Positions 15,991 through 25,179 of a stretch of DNA of 57,016 bases are shown one piece after another. The notes under the pieces are model-generated. The model was not told where the DNA came from, made no database searches, and saw only the letters and a program-made list of their open reading frames with translations. The DNA is taken from positions 1-57,016 of the forward strand of contig REAW01000019.1 of the NCBI GenBank assembly GCA_004293725.1. Reading direction: 5' to 3'. Position 1 is the first letter of the stretch. Each line of letters begins with the position of its first letter. Origin of the DNA: Curvibacter sp. (GTDB taxonomy: Bacteria; Pseudomonadota; Gammaproteobacteria; Burkholderiales; Burkholderiaceae_C). Made by a program: the position numbers and the translations under genes.

Positions 15991-16848
15991 ATGTTTGTAA
16001 TCATCGGTTGGCTTATCGTTATGGTTGCCGTGTTTGGCGTGTACCTCGCCCACGGTGGAAACATCGGCGTGATCTTGAAAGCACTTCCGTTCGAAATGGC
16101 GGCCATTGGGGGTGCCACTTTCGGCGCATTTGTGGCCAACAACCAGATGAAGGTGATCAAGAAGACCATGGCAGGCCTGGGAGCTTGCTTCAAGGGCAGC
16201 AAATACACCAAGGCACGCTACATGGAATTGATGGCGCTGCTCTACGACATTTTGCAAAAGGCCCGCAAAGAAGGCCTGATGGCCATCGAAAAAGACGTAG
16301 AAGAGCCCGAACAATCAGAAATTTTCAAGAAATACCCTGCGGTAGGAACGGACCACCATGTGGTCGAGTTCGTCACCGATTACCTCCGCATGATGGTGTC
16401 GGGCAACTTGAATGCGCACGAAATCGAGACCATCATGGACACCGAAATCGAAACCCACCACCATGAAGAACATGCGGCCGTAGCGGCCCTCCAGCGTGTC
16501 GCTGGCGGCCTGCCTGCTTTCGGAATTGTGGCTGCCGTGTTGGGCGTGGTGAACACCATGGGTTCTGTGGGGCAACCACCTGCGATTCTGGGCGGCATGA
16601 TTGGCTCGGCGCTGGTGGGCACCTTTCTCGGAATTTTGCTGGCCTATGCTTTTGCTGAGCCGCTAGCCGGGCTTTTGGAGCAAAAAGTGGAAGAGGGCAG
16701 CAAAGAGCTCCAGTGCATCAAGACGGTACTGCTGGCAAGCATGCAGGGCTACAACCCCTCCACTGCCATTGAATTCGGCCGCAAAGTGCTGTATTCCACG
16801 GAGCGCCCCACCTTCGGAGAGCTGGAGGCGCATGTCAAAAAGAAATAA
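15991..16848 (+). CDS. motA: Flagellar motor stator protein MotA
   Basis: A 285-aa inner-membrane protein. The start FVIIGWLIVMVAVFGVYLAHGG is the typical first membrane segment; ALPFEMAAIGGATFGAFVAN is the second; the cytoplasmic loop follows (KARKEGLMAIEKDVEEPEQS); segments three and four are VAGGLPAFGIVAAVLGVVNT and IGSALVGTFLGILLAYAFA, with the conserved prolines. MotA with MotB forms the ion-driven stator. The start agrees with the family, but no ribosome site is visible upstream of ATG 15991, which is odd. motB follows after 18 bases. Confidence 0.96.
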   Translation: MFVIIGWLIVMVAVFGVYLAHGGNIGVILKALPFEMAAIGGATFGAFVANNQMKVIKKTMAGLGACFKGSKYTKARYMELMALLYDILQKARKEGLMAIEKDVEEPEQSEIFKKYPAVGTDHHVVEFVTDYLRMMVSGNLNAHEIETIMDTEIETHHHEEHAAVAALQRVAGGLPAFGIVAAVLGVVNTMGSVGQPPAILGGMIGSALVGTFLGILLAYAFAEPLAGLLEQKVEEGSKELQCIKTVLLASMQGYNPSTAIEFGRKVLYSTERPTFGELEAHVKKK

Positions 16849-16866
16849 CGGCTGGAGTGATTGAGC

Positions 16867-17793
16867 ATGGCAGGAGACGCCAAGAAACTCCAGCCGATCA
16901 TCATCAAGCGGATCAAGAAGGGCGGCCACTCCGCACATGGGGGCGCTTGGAAGATCGCTTACGCCGACTTCGTTACGGCAATGATGGCCTTCTTTTTGCT
17001 CATGTGGTTGCTGGGCAGTACCAGCGAAGGCGACAAAAAGGGAATTTCCGACTACTTCCAGTCCCCACTCAAGGTAGCCATGCAAGGTGGCTCAGGTGCT
17101 GGCGCCAGCAACAGCGTCATCACTGGGGGCGGCAACGACCTGACCCAATCGGCCGGACAGTCGCGCCGTGGCGATGGTGAGGAGAAGTCAGCGAAGAAAA
17201 TGTCGGGTGACCAAGCAAAGGTTGAGCGCGCAAAAAAGGACGCAAAAGACTTGGCCACACTGGCAGCCAAAATTGCTGCGGCAATCTCCAACAACGCCAA
17301 AATGGCAGAGTTCAGCTCACAAATCAAGCTGGAAATTACGCCGGACGGCTTGCAAATCCAAATTGTGGATGACCAACGCCGCCCCATGTTTGACAGCGGC
17401 AGCGCCTCCGTCAAACCCTATATGAGTGAAATATTGGCCGAAATCGGGCGTGCATTGCTGGATGTGGACAACAAAATCAGCTTGGATGGCCATACCGACA
17501 GCCAGGCCTATGGCAACGCCGCACGGGGCTACAGCAACTGGGAACTGTCTGCTGACCGGGCCAACGCATCTCGCCGCGAATTGATTGCCGCCGGTATGCC
17601 CGAAAGCAAGTTGGCGCGGGTCGTAGGCATGGCGTCCAGTCTGCCGCTGGAGCCAGACAACCCCCTTGCGCCCAGTAATCGGCGTATCAGCATTTTGGTT
17701 ATGACCAAAGAAGCGGAGGAGCGACTGCTGGGCAACAAAACCGTTACCCTCGAAACTAGTGCAGAAAGCACTAGCAACGCCACCAAACCCTAG
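16867..17793 (+). CDS. motB: Flagellar motor stator protein MotB
   Basis: A 308-aa protein: a basic N terminus, a single membrane segment with the ion-binding aspartate (YADFVTAMMAFFLLMWLLG, Asp34), the plug region after it, and an OmpA-like peptidoglycan-binding domain (ISLDGHTDSQ, NWELSADRANASRREL, NRRISILV). It anchors the stator to the cell wall. The start ATG 16867 has GGAGTGA seven bases upstream; a TTG six bases earlier is less likely. It pairs with motA. Confidence 0.96.
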   Translation: MAGDAKKLQPIIIKRIKKGGHSAHGGAWKIAYADFVTAMMAFFLLMWLLGSTSEGDKKGISDYFQSPLKVAMQGGSGAGASNSVITGGGNDLTQSAGQSRRGDGEEKSAKKMSGDQAKVERAKKDAKDLATLAAKIAAAISNNAKMAEFSSQIKLEITPDGLQIQIVDDQRRPMFDSGSASVKPYMSEILAEIGRALLDVDNKISLDGHTDSQAYGNAARGYSNWELSADRANASRRELIAAGMPESKLARVVGMASSLPLEPDNPLAPSNRRISILVMTKEAEERLLGNKTVTLETSAESTSNATKP

Positions 17794-17813
17794 GCAGAAT
17801 CAGGGGCCAGACC

Positions 17814-17828
17814 ACGCAAAATTTGCGT
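17814..17828. promoter_or_regulatory. 15-bp perfect palindrome before cheY
   Basis: ACGCAAAATTTGCGT has 7-bp arms around a single A and lies 44 bases before the cheY start in the 78-base motB-cheY gap. It could be an operator; no regulator is identified. Confidence 0.3.
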
Positions 17829-17871
17829 CATACTTGCAGAAATTCGAAAATCGCCTGGTTAAAGGTTATCT

Positions 17872-18261
17872 ATGTCCAAAGAATTGCGCTTCCTTATCGT
17901 TGATGACTTCTCCACAATGCGGCGAATCGTGCGCAATTTGCTTAAAGAGAGCGGCTATGCAGACGCTGACGAGGCCGAAGACGGCGTAGCTGCGCTTCAA
18001 AAGCTGCGCAATAGCAGCTTTGACTTTATTGTCAGCGACATCAATATGCCAAACATGAATGGCTTCCAGTTGCTGGCAGAGGTCAAAAAGGACGACAAAC
18101 TCAAGCACATTCCGGTGCTTATGGTGACAGCTGAAGCGCGCAAAGAAGACATCGTACTGGCTGCCCAACAAGGTGCGGCAGGATACATTGTCAAACCTTT
18201 CACCAAGGCAACGCTGGAAGACAAAGTCAACCACATTTTGACCAAGATGGGTTTGAAGTAG
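17872..18261 (+). CDS. cheY: Chemotaxis response regulator CheY
   Basis: A 129-aa single receiver domain with the full active site: Asp11, Asp12, phospho-acceptor Asp56 (VSDINMP), Thr86 (LMVTAE), Tyr105 and Lys108 (YIVKPF). Phospho-CheY binds the switch to reverse rotation. No output domain. AAAGG lies upstream of ATG 17872. cheZ follows after two bases, so the pair is one unit; cheA, cheW, cheR and cheB are not in the window. Confidence 0.96.
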   Translation: MSKELRFLIVDDFSTMRRIVRNLLKESGYADADEAEDGVAALQKLRNSSFDFIVSDINMPNMNGFQLLAEVKKDDKLKHIPVLMVTAEARKEDIVLAAQQGAAGYIVKPFTKATLEDKVNHILTKMGLK

Positions 18262-18263
18262 CC

Positions 18264-18896
18264 ATGTCTGATTCTCCCCTGCAGCAAAACGCACTCTCTA
18301 CTAACGAAGTTCACCTGCAGCTTGGCGCGCTGACCCGCCAATTGCACGACTCCCTAAATGGATTGGGTTTGGCCGAGAAAGTCAAGGACTGGGCGGGTGA
18401 ACTGCCGGATGCCAAAAGCCGTCTTTCCTACATTGCCAGACTTACCGGGCAAGCTGCGGAGAAGGTCTTAAACCATGTAGACCAAGCCAAAGCACAGCAC
18501 GACCATATTGCGGCAGAAACCCGGCGCATCGGGGCGCTTATCGTCAAGGACCCGGTCGCAGCTGTTGCCAAAGGCCACGTGATGAATTTCATCACCGACG
18601 TCGAACAGTCCAGCCAAAAAGTGGACAGCCACCTGACCGAAATCATGATGGCGCAGGACTTTCACGACCTAACCGGGCAGGTCATCGCCAAAGTGGTGAC
18701 ACTGGCGGCCACTATCGAAGAACAATTGGTCTTGTTGTTGCTGCAAACGGCACCGGCTGACGCCAAGTTGGCGGCAGGTGGCGGGGCAGCCTACACCCCG
18801 GCCCTAGCCGGACCGGTGGTAGACGGCCAAGCTTACCAAGAAGTGGTAACCGACCAGTCACAAGTCGACGATTTGTTGGCCAGTTTGGGTTTCTAA
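18264..18896 (+). CDS. cheZ: CheY-phosphate phosphatase CheZ
   Basis: A 210-aa helical protein. The catalytic segment AQDFHDLTGQVIAKVV contains the Gln that attacks phospho-CheY in the family, and the C terminus (QVDDLLASLGF) is the CheY-docking peptide typical of CheZ. The linker between (about 170-200) is Ala/Gly-rich. It resets the chemotactic signal. It is translationally close to cheY. A short GC hairpin (GGCGA/TCGCC, about 18914-18924) followed by CTGCTTTT could be a weak terminator. Confidence 0.95.
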   Translation: MSDSPLQQNALSTNEVHLQLGALTRQLHDSLNGLGLAEKVKDWAGELPDAKSRLSYIARLTGQAAEKVLNHVDQAKAQHDHIAAETRRIGALIVKDPVAAVAKGHVMNFITDVEQSSQKVDSHLTEIMMAQDFHDLTGQVIAKVVTLAATIEEQLVLLLLQTAPADAKLAAGGGAAYTPALAGPVVDGQAYQEVVTDQSQVDDLLASLGF

Positions 18897-18963
18897 AACT
18901 ATCTTGATAAGGCGGCGAATCGCCCTGCTTTTCGCACTTTAGTTAGAGGGGTCGGTTGCGACA

Positions 18964-18993
18964 ATGGTAAGAACTCTAGAGCTTCTTTACCAT
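18964..18993 (+). promoter_or_regulatory. Inverted repeat covering the flhB start codon
   Basis: ATGGTAAGAA (18964-18973) is complementary to TTCTTTACCAT (18983-18993) with one bulged base, around CTCTAGAGC. The right arm includes the A and T of the flhB ATG at 18992. No strong ribosome site is visible, so a hairpin could limit flhB translation, or the palindrome could be an operator. Confidence 0.45.
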
Positions 18994-20146
18994 GGACCAA
19001 GGCAGTCAAGACCGCAACTTACCCGCCTCAGAACGCAAACTCGAGAAAGCGCGTGACGACGGCCAGGTGGGGCGCTCCCAAGACCTAGGACACTTGGCGG
19101 TCTTGGGTACCGGCGCTGTCGCAGTGTTGGTGCTGACCCCTATTCTCTTTGATCACCTCAAATACAGCATGGGGCAGCAATTGTCCTTTGATGCTGCGAC
19201 AGTTCAACGCACCGGCAGCATGTTGCAGCGCCTGGGCGATGCCTCGGTCATTGGCGTAGCGGCCTGCGTAGCTTTTGCAGCCATCATCATCACGGCTGCT
19301 ATTTTGGCTGCAGTGGCATCAGGTGGCTGGGTCAACAGCCTCAAACCCCTGATGCCAGACCTCAGCCGCCTCAACCCGCTTTCCGGTTTGGCCAACATGT
19401 TCACAAAAAAGAAGTTGCTCGACACGCTGAAGATGCTGTTGATCACGGGCGTCTTGTTTGCCATCGCTGCTTGGTTCTTGAGCACAGGTTTCCAAAGCAT
19501 GGCGGCTCTTCTACGCCAACCGTCAGAATCCGCCATCGTCCATATGGCGCAGTGGATCACCAGTGGCGTCGGCTTGCTGCTTCTTGTGGTATTGCTAGCT
19601 GCCATGGTGGATGTTCCTTTGCAAAGCTTTTTGCACAAGGACCAGATGAAGATGTCCTACCAAGAGGTTAAAGAGGAAAACAAGGAGTCCGACGGCAACC
19701 CGGAGCTCAAGGGCAAGATGCGCCAGAAGCAGCGGGAGTTAGCGCAGAGGAGCAGCGTGAATGCGGTTCCCAAGGCAGACTTCGTGGTGATGAACCCCAC
19801 CCACTTTGCGGTGGCCATTCGTTATGACGAAAAAACCATGCGGGCTCCGCGCGTGGTGTCCAAAGGGGCGGACCTGCTGGCCATGCGCATTCGTGACGTG
19901 GCCAAACAACACGCAGTGCCGGTGCTGCAATCGCCCATGTTGGCGCGTGCACTGTATGCCAATGCAGAGCTGGATCAGGACATCCCTTCTGCGTTGTACA
20001 CCGCCGTGGCCCAAGTACTGGCCTATGTCTACCGACTGCGTGCAGCCTTGCGTGGCGAGGGCAGCATGCCGCAGGAGGTGCCCCAACCCCAAGTTCCTCC
20101 AGAGCTCGATCCCCAGTCTAAAACCCTGAAGGCGGCCTCCGCATGA
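18992..20146 (+). CDS. flhB: Flagellar export gate protein FlhB
   Basis: A 384-aa protein with four membrane segments in the first 215 residues, the conserved linker (HKDQMKMSYQEVKEENKESD, GNPELKGKMRQKQRE) and the autocleavage motif NPTH at 268-271 (VVMNPTHFAVAIRYD). FlhB switches export specificity from hook to filament substrates after self-cleavage between Asn and Pro. The tail is proline-rich. The stop overlaps the flhA start (ATGA), so flhB-flhA-flhF are translationally coupled. Confidence 0.97.
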   Translation: MDQGSQDRNLPASERKLEKARDDGQVGRSQDLGHLAVLGTGAVAVLVLTPILFDHLKYSMGQQLSFDAATVQRTGSMLQRLGDASVIGVAACVAFAAIIITAAILAAVASGGWVNSLKPLMPDLSRLNPLSGLANMFTKKKLLDTLKMLLITGVLFAIAAWFLSTGFQSMAALLRQPSESAIVHMAQWITSGVGLLLLVVLLAAMVDVPLQSFLHKDQMKMSYQEVKEENKESDGNPELKGKMRQKQRELAQRSSVNAVPKADFVVMNPTHFAVAIRYDEKTMRAPRVVSKGADLLAMRIRDVAKQHAVPVLQSPMLARALYANAELDQDIPSALYTAVAQVLAYVYRLRAALRGEGSMPQEVPQPQVPPELDPQSKTLKAASA

Positions 20147-22224
20147 ACGCCCAGCTCCAATCGATCCGCCGTTGGCTAGGCAGCAACTCCTCCGCCCTCC
20201 AGGGGGCTGCGGCTCCTATTCTGGTTGTTGCCATATTGGCCATGATGGTGTTGCCACTTCCCACTTGGCTTCTGGACACATTTTTTACCATCAACATCGC
20301 GGTTGCCTTGATGGTGATGATGGTGGCCGCCTACATGGTTCGCCCCCTGGACTTTGCGGCTTTCCCATCCGTGCTGCTGCTCACGACCCTGATGCGCCTG
20401 TCGCTCAACGTGGCATCCACCCGCGTGGTGCTGCTCGAAGGCCACACAGGCCCCGGAGCAGCGGGCGCTGTGATTGAGGCCTTCGGTCATTTCTTGATTG
20501 GTGGCAACTTTGCAGTGGGCCTGATCGTGTTCGCGATTCTGGTGGTCATCAACTTTGTGGTGGTGACCAAAGGCTCAGAGCGCATTGCAGAAGTGTCCGC
20601 ACGGTTCACGCTGGACGCGATGCCAGGCAAACAAATGGCCGTAGACGCGGACCTGAATGCCGGCCTGATTGACGAAAAAGAAGCCAAGCGCCGCCGCGCT
20701 GAAATCGCAGAAGAAGCCGAATTTTTCGGCTCCATGGACGGCGCATCCAAATTCGTCCGTGGGGATGCGATCGCCGGCATTTTGATTCTGCTGATCACCA
20801 TTTTTGGTGGATTCGCCATCGGCATACTGCAGCATGATCTGAGTGCAAGCCAGGCCGCTAACACCTACATCTTGCTTGCAGTTGGTGATGCGCTGGTTGC
20901 TCAGATTCCCGGGCTGCTCATTTCAGTGGCTGCTGCCATGGTGGTTTCCCGCGTGGGTAAGGACAAAGACATAGGCAAACAGATCATGGGGCAGATGTTT
21001 GTGTCACCCCAAGTCCTGGGTGTTACGGCGGTCATCATGCTCATCTTGGGCCTCATCCCCAATATGCCGCATGCGGTCTTCCTGAGCATTGCTGCAGTGA
21101 TTGGCTACGGTGCGTGGGTGCTGGCCCACAAGCCCTTGCCTGCTGACCCCCTGGCTCTGGCTCCCGCCCCGGTGAGCGACGGCGAGGCTTCGTGGGACGA
21201 CCTGCAACCCGTGGACCAGTTAGGTCTGGAGCTCGGTTACCGCCTGATTGCTTTGGTGGATAAAACGCGCCAGGGCGACCTGCTCAACCGCATCAAAGGA
21301 GTCCGGCGCAAATTTGCCCAGGAAGTGGGCTTCTTGCCCCCTGCGGTTCATGTGCGTGACAACCTTGAACTCAAACCCAGTGCCTACCGGATCACGCTGC
21401 GTGGGGTCATTGTGGGTGAGGGCGAGGCATTCCCCAGCATGTTCTTGGCGATCAACCCCGGTGGCATCACCACGCCCTTGATAGGTGCGGCCACCACCGA
21501 CCCGGCTTTTGGCTTGCCCGCACACTGGATTGACGAGCACCAGAAGGAAACAGCCCAAATGGCCGGGTTTACGGTGGTTGATTCCGAGACTGTGATGGCC
21601 ACCCACTTGTCACACTTGATGCAAGTCCAGGCCGCCAAGTTGCTCAGCCGGACAGAAACACAACAACTCGTGGACCACGTGGCCAAGCTTGCACCCAAAC
21701 TGATTGAAGAAGTCGTTCCCAAGATGGTTTCAGTGGCGGTCTTCCAGAAAGTGCTGCAATTGCTGTTGGACGAATCGGTCCATATCCGCGATATCCGCAC
21801 CATCATCGAATCCATCGCCGAACACGCAACTGCCACCCAAGACCCAGCAGAGCTGGCGCGCCGGGTGCGTGTAGCGCTGTCGCCGGCCATCGTTCAGCAG
21901 ATCTACGGGCCAACCCGGGAGCTCAATGTGATTGCGATTGACCCCGGACTTGAACGCCTGCTGATCCAGGCCCTCGGTGGTGCCTCTGGCCCCGCTCTGG
22001 ACCCCGGCGTCGCGGACATGCTGACCCGCACTGCTGCGGAGACTGCACTGAAGCAGGAAGAAATCGGTGTGCCGGCCTGTCTGCTGGTGCCCGACCAGAT
22101 CCGGAGCTCCATAGCACGGCTGGTGCGGCGTATGGCGCCCCGCTTGCAAGTGCTGGCCCATAGCGAAATACCTGAAACCCATACGATCCGCATCGGCCCG
22201 ATTTTGAGAGGCGCACTACCATGA
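20143..22224 (+). CDS. flhA: Flagellar export gate protein FlhA
   Basis: A 693-aa protein: about eight membrane segments in the first 330 residues, including the hallmark FHIPEP-like loop region (ERIAEVSARFTLDAMPGKQM, DEKEAKRRRAEIAEEAEFFG), then the cytoplasmic domain that receives chaperone-substrate complexes (DQLGLELGYRLIALVD, PPAVHVRDNLELKPSAYRI). It couples the proton motive force to export. Length is typical. Overlaps flhB and flhF by four bases each. Confidence 0.97.
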   Translation: MNAQLQSIRRWLGSNSSALQGAAAPILVVAILAMMVLPLPTWLLDTFFTINIAVALMVMMVAAYMVRPLDFAAFPSVLLLTTLMRLSLNVASTRVVLLEGHTGPGAAGAVIEAFGHFLIGGNFAVGLIVFAILVVINFVVVTKGSERIAEVSARFTLDAMPGKQMAVDADLNAGLIDEKEAKRRRAEIAEEAEFFGSMDGASKFVRGDAIAGILILLITIFGGFAIGILQHDLSASQAANTYILLAVGDALVAQIPGLLISVAAAMVVSRVGKDKDIGKQIMGQMFVSPQVLGVTAVIMLILGLIPNMPHAVFLSIAAVIGYGAWVLAHKPLPADPLALAPAPVSDGEASWDDLQPVDQLGLELGYRLIALVDKTRQGDLLNRIKGVRRKFAQEVGFLPPAVHVRDNLELKPSAYRITLRGVIVGEGEAFPSMFLAINPGGITTPLIGAATTDPAFGLPAHWIDEHQKETAQMAGFTVVDSETVMATHLSHLMQVQAAKLLSRTETQQLVDHVAKLAPKLIEEVVPKMVSVAVFQKVLQLLLDESVHIRDIRTIIESIAEHATATQDPAELARRVRVALSPAIVQQIYGPTRELNVIAIDPGLERLLIQALGGASGPALDPGVADMLTRTAAETALKQEEIGVPACLLVPDQIRSSIARLVRRMAPRLQVLAHSEIPETHTIRIGPILRGALP

Positions 22225-23654
22225 ACATCCAACGCTTTACCGCAGCCACCTCCCGCGAAGCCCTTGCAAAAGCCCGCCAGACGTTTGGAGAAGGCACGTT
22301 GATACTGTCCAATCGCCCCACGGAGCATGGTGTGGAAGTGGTCGCTACCGCAGAAGACGCCCTGGCGATGCTGGACCGTAACGCAGACGACCAAGCACGC
22401 AAGCAACAGTCTTCGGCTCGTCAAGGCACTGCACCCAGCTACCAGGAAGTGGCAAGCAAAGTCGAAGACGATGCAGAGCAACTGGCGATGAGCACGCTGT
22501 CGTTCCAAGACTACGTGCGGGAGCGTATGTTGCGACGCCGGCACGACGCGACGCAGAACCCGACCCCGGGCACTCCGCTGCCGCCACCTGCAGTATCTCC
22601 GCCTGCACCCATCCTCAAGCGCATCCCCATGGATATGGAGGCCGCCGTGCCACCGAAGCTTGTGCCGGTACGCAAGCCGCCGAGCTTTGCGGCTGCCCCG
22701 CCCAATTCAAAAAACATGATGGATGAACTGCACGCCATGAAGGAGCTGATTGAAGATCGTTTCAATACGCTGAACTGGCTGGGGCAGGCACGGCAAAACC
22801 CGATTCAATCCAACTTGATGCTCAAGATGATTCGCGCGGGTTATTCCCCCACTCTGTCGCGCACGATTCTCGAGCGCATGCCAGAAGATATGGACGCCGC
22901 CGAGTCCATGCGCTGGATCATGGATGTACTGGAGCGCAACCTGCGCACGGATGCCAACAGCCCTGCCCTGCATGATGAAGGTGGCGTGTTTGCCTTGATA
23001 GGTGCCACCGGTGTGGGAAAAACGACAACAACGGCCAAGCTCGCCGGCTTGTGTGCACGCCACCATGGCCCCGGCAGCGTGGGCCTGATTACCTTGGACA
23101 CCTACCGTGTTGGGGCCCATGAGCAATTGCGCGCCTACGGCAAAATGCTTGGGGTGGTCGCCCACCTAGCCCATGACAAGGCCGCCTTGCAAGACCTGCT
23201 GGGTTTGCTGGCAAACAAGAAGATGGTCTTGATCGACACCACCGGAATTGCCCCGCGTGACCCGCGCAAGCGCGAGTTGATGGAGTTACTGGACCTGCCA
23301 AAAATCAAACGCCTGCTCGTTCTTAACGCGGGAGGCCATGGCGACACGCTTGACGAAGCCGTCAGTTGTTTCAAGACACCCATGCCACAGCAAGCCATCT
23401 TGTCCAAGACGGATGAAGCAGTCAAACTGGGCCCTGCCATTGACGCGGTGATCCGGCACCAACTGACATTGCGCGGCGTCACCAACGGCCAACGGGTGCC
23501 CGAAGACTGGGAACCCGCAGTTGCGACAAAACTGGTGCGCTTGTCGATGCGCACGGCGGGCGTGTCCCCGTACGACCCCAAAGCCAGTGACCTGAATTTC
23601 TTCTTCAGCCAATCCAGCACCTCCGCGACCAGTGAGGGGCGCATTGATGCTTGA
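22221..23654 (+). CDS. flhF: Flagellar placement GTPase FlhF
   Basis: A 477-aa SRP-type GTPase. The start NIQRFTAATSREALAKARQ is typical; a proline-rich basic region spans about 110-170; the N domain and G domain follow with the P-loop GATGVGKTTTTAKL (from about residue 259), LDTYRVGAHEQLRAYGKMLG, LIDTTGI and SKTDEAVKLG. FlhF directs the first flagellar components to the cell pole, so polar flagellation is likely. It overlaps the FlhG-like gene by eight bases. Confidence 0.96.
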   Translation: MNIQRFTAATSREALAKARQTFGEGTLILSNRPTEHGVEVVATAEDALAMLDRNADDQARKQQSSARQGTAPSYQEVASKVEDDAEQLAMSTLSFQDYVRERMLRRRHDATQNPTPGTPLPPPAVSPPAPILKRIPMDMEAAVPPKLVPVRKPPSFAAAPPNSKNMMDELHAMKELIEDRFNTLNWLGQARQNPIQSNLMLKMIRAGYSPTLSRTILERMPEDMDAAESMRWIMDVLERNLRTDANSPALHDEGGVFALIGATGVGKTTTTAKLAGLCARHHGPGSVGLITLDTYRVGAHEQLRAYGKMLGVVAHLAHDKAALQDLLGLLANKKMVLIDTTGIAPRDPRKRELMELLDLPKIKRLLVLNAGGHGDTLDEAVSCFKTPMPQQAILSKTDEAVKLGPAIDAVIRHQLTLRGVTNGQRVPEDWEPAVATKLVRLSMRTAGVSPYDPKASDLNFFFSQSSTSATSEGRIDA

Positions 23655-24444
23655 TCACCCCATCAACCAGGCGGCGGGCCTGCTGGACTTGGCCGTCTCG
23701 CACTACCCCAAACTGGTAGCGATGGTCAGCCATGGCGACGAGCAAGTGGAGCTGCCGCTGCTACTTCAGCTGTGTACCGCGTTGGTTGGATTTGGCACCC
23801 CGGTCACTGTGCTGGATGGCACGGTACTGGAAACACCTGAAAACCCCGGTTTGGCTCAGTTATTGGATTATTCGATGGCGTCCTCCGGCGCTACCGACGC
23901 CCCCTCGTGGGCGATCCTTCCCGCTAGGCTGGGGCTGCAAACGTTGGCCAGTGGCAGGACCACCGGACTTCATTCGCTAGCGGATACCGGCAACCTCTTC
24001 TCGCAAGACAGCGTTGTACTGGTTTACAGCACGGCGCAAACGCTGGCCCAATTGCTGCGCGGCAGCAGCGTACGACCCGTGTTAGCGGTGTCAGATGCAA
24101 AAACATCTCTGCTGACCAGTTATTTGGCGCTCAAACGCCTGTTGCTCAAAGGCACGCTGGAGCCTACTATTGTCAATGTGGTAGACAATGTGCAAGCCCC
24201 TCCACTGCACGAGCCGAACCGCATGCCCAACAGCCTGGCCAATTGCGCCAAGTTTTTTTTGAATTACCAAGTGAATGCCCTCAACGTCAGTGTCACGAAT
24301 ACCGATGAGCGGCCCTCCGCCAGCGTTGGCAGGCTTGCTCTGAGTCTGCTCGAGAACGCCTTGCCGCTGGAAAGCAGTTGGTCATCCGCGCACCGCCCCT
24401 ACGCACCCTTGGCACGGCACTTACAGCACACGGGAGCACACTGA
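23647..24444 (+). CDS. FlhG/MinD-like protein lacking the P-loop
   Basis: A 265-aa protein placed exactly where FlhG (FleN) sits, between flhF and fliA. It keeps a MinD-like outline: LVAMVSHGDEQVELPLLLQL then LCTALVGFGTPVTVLDG lines up with the MinD start, and SVVLVYSTAQTLAQLLRG and TSYLALKRLLLKG with later strands. But SHGDEQVEL stands where SGKGGVGKT should be, so nucleotide binding is not expected. Start ATG 23647 overlaps the flhF stop; the stop shares its A with the fliA ATG. It may be a degenerate FlhG that still binds FlhF; the homology is my alignment by eye. An upstream GTG at 23632 is less likely. Confidence 0.6.
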   Translation: MLDHPINQAAGLLDLAVSHYPKLVAMVSHGDEQVELPLLLQLCTALVGFGTPVTVLDGTVLETPENPGLAQLLDYSMASSGATDAPSWAILPARLGLQTLASGRTTGLHSLADTGNLFSQDSVVLVYSTAQTLAQLLRGSSVRPVLAVSDAKTSLLTSYLALKRLLLKGTLEPTIVNVVDNVQAPPLHEPNRMPNSLANCAKFFLNYQVNALNVSVTNTDERPSASVGRLALSLLENALPLESSWSSAHRPYAPLARHLQHTGAH

Positions 24445-25160
24445 TGTACTCCGCCAAAGGACAACTGGACCGGACTGCATTGATCAAGCAGTACCAGCCA
24501 TTGGTGCGCCGCTTGGCCCACCACATGATGGCCAAGTTGCCTGCCAGCGTGGAGGTTGACGATCTGATTCAAGTGGGTTTGATCGGACTCACGGATGCAC
24601 TGACACGCTTTGAAGCTTCTCAAGGCGTGCAGTTCGAGACCTTCGCCACCCAGCGTATACGGGGTGCCATGCTCGATGAATTGCGAGAAAACGACTGGAT
24701 GTCACGTGGTTCCCGCAAGAGCCAAAAGGAAATTGAAGTCGCCATGCGCAAGCTGGAGCATGTGTTGGGCCGAAGTCCTGTGGAATCAGAAATTGCGGCC
24801 GAACTCGGCATGACCCTTGCCGACTATCAAAGCCTGTTAGGCAAGGTGCGTGGCACCCAGCTGGTCTACCTCGAAGACATGGCGCGGCGCAATGAAGACG
24901 ATGACACGTTTTTGGACCGCCATGTATCCGACAGCGACGCCGACCCACTCAACCTGTTGCGAGACATGCGTTTGCGCGCGTCTCTGGTTGCCGCCATTAA
25001 ATCCCTGCCTGAGCGGGAGCAATTCATCATGAGCATGTACTACGAGCAAGACATGAATCTGAAAGAAATTGCGGCTGTATTGGAGGTGACCGAGTCTCGG
25101 ATTTGCCAACTGCATAGCCAATCCATAGCCCGCTTAAGGGCCAAGATGCGGTCACACTGA
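24444..25160 (+). CDS. fliA: Flagellar sigma factor FliA (sigma-28)
   Basis: A 238-aa sigma-70-family factor of the FliA group: region 2 (YQPLVRRLAHHMMAKLPASV, DDLIQVGLIGLTDALTRFE), region 3 (RSPVESEIAAELGMTLADYQ) and region 4 (LPEREQFIMSMYYEQDMNLK, LEVTESRICQLHSQSIARL). It transcribes late flagellar genes from TAAAGTTT-N11-GCCGATAA promoters, several of which lie in this window. ATG 24444 overlaps the previous stop (TGATG); an in-frame start at 24378 would overlap the previous gene and is not FliA-like. Confidence 0.97.
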   Translation: MYSAKGQLDRTALIKQYQPLVRRLAHHMMAKLPASVEVDDLIQVGLIGLTDALTRFEASQGVQFETFATQRIRGAMLDELRENDWMSRGSRKSQKEIEVAMRKLEHVLGRSPVESEIAAELGMTLADYQSLLGKVRGTQLVYLEDMARRNEDDDTFLDRHVSDSDADPLNLLRDMRLRASLVAAIKSLPEREQFIMSMYYEQDMNLKEIAAVLEVTESRICQLHSQSIARLRAKMRSH

Positions 25161-25179
25161 AGCCAATTGTTGCGGCCTT

